The notes below the pieces were generated by a model. The model ran no database searches and was not told the origin of the DNA. It saw only the letters and a list, made by a program, of their open reading frames with translations. Both the position numbers and the translations under genes were made by a program. Source: Dimorphilus gyrociliatus (lineage: Eukaryota; Annelida; Polychaeta; Dinophilidae). Taken from it: 64,000 nucleotides of DNA. Below are positions 1 to 9,204 of this stretch, one piece after another (the stretch's first letter is position 1; each line of letters begins with the position of its first letter). The stretch lies in NCBI GenBank assembly GCA_904063045.1, contig CAJFCJ010000032.1:62001-126000 (forward strand), read 5' to 3'.

Positions 1-633
1 TTTATTGCAAACTTGCGTTCAAAGTTCTTTTTCTTTTCTTTATTCTTCTTTTATTTTTCACTTTCCCCGGACCTATTTGTGTATTTACAGTATGTGCTTT
101 TGAACGTGCATTTGATGTGTGTGTATGTGTGTGTATGTGTATTTAGGCCTCTTTAATTAAATATTCCGTTGAAAAAACACGGAATGCTTTGTATTAAGTT
201 TCGTTTTTCCTTGAAAGAACTTTCTGAATATCGATAATAGTAATAATAATAAGGTATATATTGTATATATACTGTATATATTGTATAAAAAGCTACAGGA
301 ATAACTCAAATAACTGTTTGAATGTATTGACATTAAAAGTAAAAAAAAGAACCATATTGGTATATTGAATAAGAGACAGTTTTTCTTGAAAGTATATTGA
401 TACTGAGTATATACTAATAGTATAATACTATATCCCTTTATTCTGTTGGCATCAATTCTTTGCTTCTAATTCTTCAAAGGGGAAACATACAATTAATTTA
501 TATAAATTATCAATTGAGTTTAGATATCTTCCCTAAGTGATTCCCTTTTTAAAATCTACAAAAGTTAAAGGTTTTCCTAGATTTCTATCTTTTGACAATC
601 AACATGCCTCTAGGAACGTTTATTTAATTGCAG

Positions 634-2479
634 GAGATTTCGAAGCAAGTTCTGCATCGACAGATGGAGCGTTCTGCAATTTATCGGAGGGCGCCTTAGA
701 CAGATATAGGGACTCGTTAGAGGGCGCTTCTATAGCATCTAAAATAACAAGATTTGAAAATTTTTCGAGCCGTAGTTCTCCTGGAAGATGTCCTAAAACT
801 GTGAGGGCAGCGCCACCGCCAACAATTCCGAGGCCAGCCAATCTTCCACCGCCAAATATCTACTACGAGACGACAGTAAAAAAGAAACCACCACCACCAC
901 CACCGCAAGTAGACGACGACGTATTGGAACTGGATAAAGTTCTAAAAGAACTGCAAGAATTTAGCGCTCATTTAGATAAGAACATTCCAGGTAGGTTAAT
1001 TGAAAAAAAGAAAAAAACAAATAGTTGTATTGCCTTGTTTATGAACTAATAGAGCATAACAATACTATGTAAATATATTTAAACTAATCCGATATGTTTA
1101 TTCGTAAAACAAAGATGTGTACTATATTTCTTGAAAAATGGAATGAAAATGATTCTTGTGCATTTCCAGCAGATGCTAAACCGAAGAAAGAGGAAAACTC
1201 ATATACCAACGGAAATCACGATTCGATATTTTCTGAAATTAGCTCTGTAACCTCTTCGCAAGAATCGCTTATTCTCAAAATGAAAGAGCAAAGAGAGTTA
1301 AGGAAAAAGGATGAAGAATTACATACTAAAGAGCAACAACGCCTAGACGAAATAGTCCATATGTTTGAAGAGTACCGCGTAATACTAATTAATTTTATAT
1401 CATTAAAATCTCTTATCCTTTAAAAAACATGTTTTGTATTTTGTTTTTCAGCTGAACGGTAATAATGGAAAGGCCGAGATTTCATATATAACCGATGAAC
1501 ACGATTACGACGAAGTTTTCTCTTACGAACAAGAAATGACTAATAATCAAAACTTACAAGATATCAAAAACTGCAATACAAGTAATACCGATTCAGAGAA
1601 TCAGTTAAATCAGGTAAAAATTGTAAATTTTCAAGAGAAAGGGAGAGAGAGATATAGAGAGAGAAGAGATTGTATAACTACTGTACAAATAACAAACAAA
1701 CAGAAAGAAAATCTTAAAGGTGCATTAAAGAAGACAACGACCGAAAGTGAAGAATCGAGTAATGGCAATGGAGAAATATTTCTTATGAGTGACAGTGAAA
1801 ATTTATATAAAACTGTTAAAAGCTCTCCTAATCAGGTAAAGTCGCTACAAATTAAAAACTATTCCCATTAAACTACTGATAATCTCTGTAGAAAGTTGAA
1901 AAATCTACCAAGAAAGTTAGCATTGAATTAAGCAAGAATAAAGAATCCAATTGTAAATATTCTCCAAAATTTCTCATTAAGAAATATGATGAGAATAAAC
2001 CTTTGAAGATAATAGAGGAAAAACAAAATCGTCCATTAACGAGATATCTACCCGTCCCAGATGGTGAACAATTCGATTTACGTTACCACTTAGAGACTTC
2101 CGGTCATGGTTTATCCGCCGACTTGGCCATTTGCGTCAACAAAACATCCTGCCAAGGCTGGCTGTATAAACTTTCCGAGAGCAGACCCAGACGGTGGCAG
2201 AAACGCTGGTTCGTCTTAGACAGGAATAAGAAGAGATTAGCTTATTACAGTTCTCGTCCAAGAAGTTTATTATCGTCTCCTAGAAATTCTATCAGCTTTG
2301 ATTTAATAGAAGAAGTCTATGTGAGATGCGAACCAGGTCAAAGCTCACCTGGAAGTGCATTTTGCGTAAGAACTAAAAGAAGAACACTGACACTTTGCGC
2401 AGCATCTTCCCAACTCCGAGCAGTTTGGATGGACGCCGTTTTCCTTGGTGGTGCTCACGCCTATCGTTTCGAAGAGTAG
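634..2479 (+). CDS. LL5/PHLDB-type PH-domain protein, C-terminal part (gene continues left of the window)
   Basis: Exons 634-990, 1170-1378, 1452-1835 and 1892-2479, with continuous frame and a TAG stop at 2477-2479. The first exon here begins in mid-codon after a CAG acceptor, so the true start is outside the window. The N-terminal visible part is low complexity, with proline runs and a short helix; the second exon encodes a charged coiled coil (EQRELRKKDEEL-like heptads). The last exon carries the LL5 hallmark RPLTRYLPVPDGEQFDLR, followed by a PH domain with GWLYKL, RWQKRWFVLDR, IEEVYV and a final WMDAVFLGGA. In LL5 proteins this C-terminal PH domain binds PIP3 and tethers the cortical platform that captures microtubules near adhesions and synapses; family knowledge. 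Introns are 179, 73 and 56 bp. A further 90-bp in-frame stretch, 1614-1703, could be an intron. A poly(A) signal AATAAA lies at 2581. Confidence 0.9.
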
Positions 2480-2580
2480 CGAATTTTTTTAAAACATAAC
2501 TGAACTATTGAATTGTCATATAAAAAGAACAAAGTTACTTTTGCTACGTTTACAAAGAAACACTTTTCTATTTACTGAGC

Positions 2581-2586
2581 AATAAA
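2581..2586 (+). terminator. Poly(A) signal of the LL5/PHLDB gene
   Basis: AATAAA about 100 nt after the stop codon, at the start of AT-rich intergenic DNA. Position and motif fit the cleavage signal of the upstream gene. Confidence 0.5.
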
Positions 2587-2627
2587 TAATACATGTTTTC
2601 TTTAAAGCTATACATAAACATATAAAT

Positions 2628-2890
2628 ATATATATATATATATATGTATATGTGTGAGTGTGTATACATATACTTGTATGGATATAAGTATATATATATA
2701 TATACATACACACATATATCTATATATAAATATATATTTATACAAATAATTATAAATGTATATACTGTACAAATACATATATATAAATATATATATACAG
2801 TATATACAGTATATATAGAATTCATCATGTGAACCATGTATACTGTATATATATATGCGTATACATATACATAAGTATACTGTATAACAA
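2628..2890. repeat. (TA)n-type AT-rich repeat with TATACTGTATA units
   Basis: Nearly pure A/T with alternating TA runs, interrupted by repeated TATACAGTATA and TATACTGTATA words (near 2797, 2839 and 2877). Apparent reading frames here encode only Y/I/H-rich low-complexity peptide. The tract separates the 3' ends of two convergent genes. Confidence 0.8.
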
Positions 2891-2974
2891 TACTAACTCG
2901 TACAAGTCTACTATATAGTTTTATACATTTTGAAACTTTATATACTTCTTATACAAAAAGAAAAAACAAGGTAT

Positions 2975-4396
2975 CTAATCATCATCTTCCTCATCATCCA
3001 AATCATCATCATCATCATCGTCTTCCTCCACTCGGCCGTTAGAATTATCGGTTTTAGCTTTCTTTGCTGATGGTCCAGCTGCGGCTCCCTATTTTTCAAA
3101 AAGATCAAATAAATTTATAAATTAAAATCTCCCTTTATACATACCTTATTGTAGGTGGCCATAGCTTCGTTGTACTTTTTTTTCTCTTCCTCAGCCTTCT
3201 TCTCATAGGGTTTCTTCTCAACGTCGGACATGTCTTGCCAAGCTGCTCCAGCAGCCTTGATTAAGTCCTTATGCTCGGAATATTTCGACTTGTTTTCAAC
3301 TCTAAATTCGGCTAAAAAGATAAAGTAGGCGGAACAAGGTCGCTTCGGTTTACTGGGATCTTTCGTCGTTTTCCTTCCTTTATAATTGGACATTTCGCTG
3401 CTGTATCGCTCCTTATCGATTTTCGCTTTGTCCTCAAAAGGTTTCCTTGCCGCTGTCGACAGAGTCTTCCATTCAGCTGAAACTTCCTTTGTAAAATCGG
3501 CAACACGCGTAATACTCTTTCCTTGTCTAGCTAATTCTTCGCGTTTATATTGGGCGAAATAAAAGTAAGCCGAGGTAGGCCTCTTCGGTTTGTTTGGGTC
3601 TTTTTCTCTCGCCGTTCTTCCAGCTCCTTTAGGTCGTCCTATGGAAGAAAAATGAAGTCGGTTAGGTAACATAGGTATTTTTTTTATATAACAAGAAAGT
3701 AGAGGATAGAGGGAGGGGATGGGGGTGGGCTGCGGCGAAAGATTTGTAAAATGACGCTTGTGAAACAAGAGGAGGAAGCGTTGATTACTTTTTTGTCTAA
3801 AAGTAACGGCAGCAACTACGGTCGTAAATCTTGATGATAACAACAGTAATAATAAAAACCGGGTGCTGTTTTATTAACCGTCAACAAGAAAAAAGAGACG
3901 GTTAACTTGTTTTAAAAAAAAAGGCGTCGAATTGTATTTGTCATATTAAATCTATTTCAAATCAAAACCAAATTAGAAAATCTAAAGGTAAGAATTAGAT
4001 TAGTTAGAAGATTGAATAGAAAAAAAGAGGTCATTAGGTCGAGAGCGTCGCTTGAAAAAATGGCGCGTATTTTTAAGTATATACAATAGTTAAAATGGAA
4101 AAAAAGTATTTTACTGGTAAAGAAACGATTGAAAAAGATAATTAAATAAAAGGAATAGGCTTATAAGACGATTTGGTAAGACTACTCTGTGGAAAAAAGG
4201 CTAGAAAAAAATCGAAACTGTGATTTTGTTTATGCAAGTAGGGTAAAAATGGCGCCTAATATATGCTGTATATAGGGAAGCTATATAGCTCTTATACTAT
4301 ACTATATACATTCTATATATTTCTTATACAGAACGAATCTTGAACGTATTTACATTAAATTACAAATGATTAATATATTTAACATCACTAACCCAT
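2975..4396 (-). CDS. HMGB-family high mobility group protein (two HMG boxes and acidic tail)
   Basis: Exons, reading leftwards: 4396-4393 (only ATGG), 3638-3145 and 3088-2975, total 203 residues. The tiny first coding exon joins in phase to give MGRPKGAGR. Box A is at about residues 15-85 (DPNKPKRPTSAYFYF, AEWKTLS) and box B at about 95-163 (DPSKPKRPCSAYFIF, AAGAAWQDMS). A basic linker with KKAK and a tail of almost only D/E (residues 187-203) follow. Length and order match animal HMGB1/2/DSP1. HMGB proteins bend DNA without sequence preference and help nucleosome and enhancer complexes assemble in the nucleus; family knowledge. The 754-bp first intron is long compared with the 56-bp second one. 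In that intron, ATG codons in the 3' part extend an open frame upstream of GRPKG, but this lacks HMGB similarity. Confidence 0.93.
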
Positions 4397-5292
4397 TTTA
4401 ATAGACGAGATGATAATTTTCAGGTAAGAAATTCAACGATTTTACTTTCGGCTGTCGGGCGAACAAAGAGAGCGTTTCTAACCGTCGTTTGACCAGCGCG
4501 CCACTCGTTAATATATTCACGTCACATGATAGTACCACGTGGTCACGCCTAAGGATAAAAAGAGGCTATAAAATTATATTTTCTCCAATTAACTTATCTA
4601 TTTTCAATAAATAAGATTTTTTATTCTTAATTTCAATTTATATCAAACTAAATATTCTTAAAAAAACCACCTAGTTTTTTATATAGACAACTTTTCTAAG
4701 CTTTTCTTCTTTTCCTCTCTCTTTCTGTCTTGCTCTCCTCTTTTCCTTCCTTTATAGAAAAAGAGTTGGTTTTTTTTTATGAACTAAAAATGCTTATAGG
4801 CCTATAACAAGTTAAATTTAATCCTCTAACTTTCTATTATAATTAGGCAGGTGAAAGGTTTTTGTAGCAATTTTCATCTGATAATCTTTCGCCTTATATA
4901 TATATATGTCTCTTCTATATATACGTATAGGTAGCTTTGACTAGGAAAGCGTTCTTCTATAGCAAATATTTACATTTTATTGGCGTCTTGTTTTTTCTTC
5001 CCTCACACCTGTCTATGAGGCGTCGCTTGAATTTTTGGCGCAAACGTTTAAAGCGTTTTTTATATTTTTCATTTTTTATTCAGTGAATTTTACGTCAGCA
5101 CAAGTATACATGCAAGAGGGGGCCGCGAGAGAGAAAGAGACTTTGCTTTATCCCTCTCAACCCTCCTCCCTCTCTTCCTCTCTAGTTTTCCCTTCTCTCC
5201 TCAACTCCAACAGATGCCACACGCAAAACTAATAATATAAGAGACTATTCATTATCTCCAAATTAGTTCCATTTCATTATTTCTTAATATAA
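4397..5292. promoter_or_regulatory. HMGB 5' region with E-boxes, and spacer to the WGR gene
   Basis: The HMGB start lies at 4396 on the minus strand, so this is its upstream DNA. It is GC-richer than its surroundings between 4440 and 4560 and holds the 10-bp palindrome ACCACGTGGT at 4534-4543 (CACGTG E-box), with TCACATGA at 4522-4529 nearby; bHLH-ZIP (USF/MITF/Myc class) binding is inference. The remainder, to the stop of the WGR gene, is AT-rich with a CT-rich stretch and no supported gene. Confidence 0.45.
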
Positions 5293-5930
5293 CTAGCTTA
5301 GATTTTCATTAACCGCATTTCTTCTAAATGTAGACCTCTTCTTTGGCGGTTTCTTCCATCTCTTTTCGTAGGGAGTCTTCTTTCTCGATGATACTCTTTT
5401 TAACGTTGCTGCTCGTCTAGAAAACAATTCTTTTACAAGTATAGCAATCTGACGAATAAATATATATATTGTGTATTGAGAACCCACTTAAGACTAGGCA
5501 TCTTTTGAGGTAGTAAAGATGTATTTCTTCTACTCAACCTGATACTTGGCCGCTTTTTTACCGGTGAAAACATCTGATCCAGTTGTGGAGGAGGCTCTAT
5601 AACTTCCGGTGGTTCCTCGAAACCGCTCATCAATCTACTATCTATTTCTAACCTGATAAATTTATCTCTCTCCTCGTTTGTCTTGTGAAGCTTTTCTGGA
5701 TATTTTCGACCTTTACAACCTAATTTACCAGCTAAAGAGAATGTGATAGGGAAAGAGGTTTTTAGCATATTTTATAATTGATATTCATGATTATTGAAAA
5801 TTTAATAAATCAATGCATTGATTAATAATCTTGAATTATTACTTCTTATTTGGGTTTTGTTGCCAATTATGCTTATCTCCCAAAATCTTCCATCTTTGAT
5901 TAGTATAGTTTGTTTATTTTCATCAGCCAT
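5293..5930 (-). CDS. Stand-alone WGR-domain protein with basic tail
   Basis: Three exons reading leftwards, 5930-5843, 5731-5488 and 5416-5293, joined in phase by short introns (111 and 71 bp), give 151 residues. The start is the first ATG of exon 1 (MADENKQTILIKDG). Residues 8 to about 68 look like a WGR domain: FWEISIIGNKTQIRTGKLG followed by a helix, EERDKFIRLEIDSRLMSGF. In PARP1-3 this fold contacts DNA and the neighbouring domains; family knowledge. Here the eponymous W-G-R is T-G-K (residues 30-32). No PARP catalytic domain follows. The tail (69-151) is rich in proline, then in K/R/S, ending in blocks such as RKKTPYEKRWKKPPKKR, plausible for nuclear localisation or nucleic-acid binding. 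I do not recognise an orthologue; the WGR call rests on pattern recognition. Confidence 0.72.
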
Positions 5931-7850
5931 TTTTATTTTCTATATAAAACGTTGTTCAAAGCTAGTGTCATCTAGTGTCAAGTTTGCGAAATACTATTGA
6001 GTATTTAACAAGTTTTAGTAGGCTTTTCCCCTTCAGTTGTACTAAGGAAAGTTAATACTTTTAGTTAAAATGAGCTAATAGGTATGCAAAAAAGTCGATA
6101 GAAAGAGATTAGAATTCTCAGGATTGTATTTGTTTTTAAAATCAAAACAAGAGGAAAAGTTCTCTACTATGCTTCTTCTTCTTCTTCTTCTTCTGCTTCT
6201 TTTAGTGCAAAGTGATTGTGAACTCAATTAGACTTTATCAAAAAGTGTTATGTTAAGCAATCTACTTAATTTCCTACCATAACGCAATGCCAAATCTAAC
6301 TTACTTAGAAAGAAAAGGTTGAAAGTCAAAGTTCAAAGAAGAGAGTGAGAAAGAAATTTAGGCTTAAGAAGCTAGGAGAATTTGTATTTTACTACTTTGT
6401 AGCCTTTTGAAAATGTATTGAAGATGAATGATAAATGGTAGGGTTAACGGATATGCCAAGAAAATTTTGTAAAGGCTGGGAAAGGGACGTGAATGAGTAG
6501 GCTAAAAGAATTGACCTGTAAAATGATGGATGGAGAAGTGTTATATATGCCAAAATGCAAATGAAGAAAAGGAAGAGATTAATGAAAAAGAAGAGAACGT
6601 TTGTTTATATAATTTATTTATGTCAGATCGTTTACAAAGAAAATAAGATATAAGTAAAGAGAAGACGAAACTAAGGACCCAGGATAGAGTATATCGTATA
6701 TAGAGTATATAGTAAAGATAGATGGAGAGATGGGTAGATGGGTAGATAGATAGATAGATAGATGGCTAGATAGATAGAGAAACAGATAGATAAATTTATA
6801 ATAATATAAGAAATAGTCAACTAGATGGCGGTATATTTCAAATTCATATTCAATCTAAAACTATAAACATTAATAATATTTAAGTAGGTTATTTTCTTAT
6901 TTTCTTTTTTTTTATAAATAATTGAATTATTTGCATTTAAATCTCCTAAAAAAAATATATTACTTCCTAAATATTATTTTATAGCAAGAATAGTTTGTGG
7001 ATCAATCTTCCAGAAAGATGGCGTGAGCATCCTGTTTTTAATTGTTAAAGATAAGTCCGTAGATGGCCCATAAGCTGTAGAATAAAGACTTGCAATGGTT
7101 TTATATAATTGAAAGTAATTTCTTAAAAGTTATTTCCTCAATCTTGACTAGATATGAGCTTTAAAGTTAACAAAGTTGAAGTAAACTGTAGTAGAGGGAG
7201 AAGAAGTAGTAGTAGGAGAAATTGAAGAAGGCGAAGAAGAAGGAGAAGTAGGAGAAGAAGAGGAAGAAGAAGGAGGAGAAGAGGAAGAAGAGCGACGTTG
7301 TTGCTGATGATGACGATGGCGTTGTAAAAGTTTTCACAAGATAAATTTGAACTATTCCTCTGAGTGGATGAAATGTCAAAAAATAGAACTGTTCTTTATA
7401 CGAATTAGAGCGAAAGTATTTGTTTTTGAGTAGAAAAAAATCAATGCTATAAGCATCATTAAAGTCATAATACACATTAGCATCCCTGTGAGAGTAGTAA
7501 TTTACACAATAGTTGACTAATGGCCGAATGAAATCAACTTTTTTTTTTGTTTTTAATCGAACATTGTTCTGCAATTTTGCATTTAAGTGAAAGTTTCTCT
7601 GTGTTTTTTCTTTGTGTGTATAATTTTCTATATAAAAAAGAATAACATTTCCCCTTTTTTTCTCTTTATAAACAAAAAAAAGTCAATTAAGAGAGGAAAA
7701 GATGAATAAAATAAATAAATTAAATTCCTGGCGTTTCAGCTTCTTTCGTCTGTTTTTTAAGAAAGAACGAAAAAACTAGAAAATTTCCTCAGACTGTTTA
7801 ATACAATTCGTCGTTGTTTTTCATATTCTTTTACTTTTTTTGTTCAATTT
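5931..7850. other. Intergenic, no supported gene; simple repeats
   Basis: AT-rich spacer with a (GATA)n-type tract at about 6741-6780 and a purine-rich trinucleotide-like stretch (GAAGAAGNAG) at about 7195-7290. Two AGATGGCG words occur at 6823 and 7016. The longest minus-strand frame (7167-7574) is low-complexity F/S/Y and comes from the purine tract, so it is not called. Confidence 0.6.
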
Positions 7851-9204
7851 CTAATCGAATCGACAAGTTGCCGACATAACGAGAGTTTGCCTGAAGGGAG
7901 CATATGTAAATTGCTGAGTGTTCATAGGATATCTAAAGGTTTCTATTGGCCGGCGTCGACCAAACAGGATAAGAGCCTCTCGTCGAAATTTTGTTCCAGA
8001 GGCGAGGTAGAGAAAGAAATTTATAGAATTGTTTATGTAGAGTATCTGATTAGAAACGGCTTTGGCTATCTCATATCCCTTGTCCTTTAGCCAATACTGC
8101 TTTCCAATATACATGATAAAAGTAGGAGTCATGCATATTATGAATGCTACAGAGACGCTAATACACATAAGAGTCATTTGTGTCATGATGCGGGTCCTAT
8201 GATTACTTATGGACTGTTGCGCGGGAGCCTTATGCCTGTAAGGAAAGAAGAGAAAGAGGTAGAAAAAATATTATTCAATGAAATAGATAAAGTAGATAGA
8301 AGAACACGAAGTGATAAATTATGACTACTTTTTTAACTGAAGATGGCGTTAATTTTTCCCTTTTTTTTTGGAAAAAAAATTGCTTACTTGACAGTTTTTA
8401 GCGTCCAAACGATTAACAAATTACACGTAGCAATGATAAGAAGTGGTAGGATGACAGCGACGACAAATACAAAGTAGGGTCGAACTTTTTTGTTATATTC
8501 CGAAATTCTCGGAGTAGGATTACCGCAAGTTTTGATGATTGTCTTGTTAGATTTCTCGTCCCAGTCAATTTGTAGACCCCTTGTCCAAAAAACTTCAACA
8601 TTTTTCAAAAGTGAAATTATTAACACACTCATGCATACAGTCTTAATTCTTCTGGCGCTGCCGAATGTAGATTTGTCGAAAGGAAAACGAACAGCAAGGA
8701 ACCTAAGACCAGAGAAGGAACAAGTTCTTTTATTCCTTTCTTCGTAGTACTTTCTTCATTTTTGTCAATAATTTTATCAATATGACAAACTTTTAATAAA
8801 AATCAATATGTGATAGACTTTATTTAATTTAAAAAATTACATAATAACTATTATGTAACATGTATTATGAAATTAATAAATTAATTAAAGGAATATGCTG
8901 TTGTTATTGTGTTTCTTTATTAAACAAACTGGTTCCGTCTCTGGCCTGTCTATTGTAAATGCGACTAGAAACCATGTTGCTGTATCATTTACGCTATAAT
9001 GGCAAAATTTTTCAAGTTTGCAGGTTACGGAGTGTAGATTTTTGAAACTAACAATTGCACACGCTTCCAACCATTCTGGTACAATACCAAAAAACAGTAC
9101 CAAAAGATCGGCTGTCGCAATAAAACGTAGGTATAAACTTGTAGAAGTTTGACCCATTCTTTTCCTTCTCATTACCAGTAGTATAATAGTATTGCCGATT
9201 AGGC
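7851..9204 (-). CDS. Class A (rhodopsin-like) peptide-type GPCR, first exon not found
   Basis: Exons reading leftwards: 9204-8946, 8702-8388 and 8235-7851 (TAG stop), 318 residues from within TM1 onward. TM1 shows GLIGNTIILLVM; TM2 LYLRFIATADLLVLFFG; TM3 ends in the DRY-equivalent IDRFLAV, split across an intron; TM5 is VRPYFVFVVAVILPLLI; TM6 is SVSVAFIICMTPTFIMYI, lacking the usual tryptophan of CWxP; TM7 is NNSINFFLYLASG, with NSINFFLY in place of NPxxY. The layout resembles the FMRFamide/myomodulin-like orphan receptors expanded in lophotrochozoans; the ligand cannot be read from sequence. The intron after IDR appears to use a GC donor at 8945. The exon with the N-terminus, which must end in phase 1, was not located between 9205 and 14044. 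Confidence 0.82.

Noticed and set aside
5035-5232. Signal-peptide-like plus-strand frame
   Set aside because: Begins at TTG rather than ATG, becomes low-complexity serine/leucine from CT-rich DNA, and lies in HMGB upstream DNA.
6741-6780. GATA words as a regulatory cluster
   Set aside because: They arise from a GATA tetranucleotide microsatellite, unlike the dispersed sites in the FOG introns.
7167-7574. 135-codon minus-strand frame
   Set aside because: Phenylalanine/serine/tyrosine low complexity generated by a purine-rich repeat.
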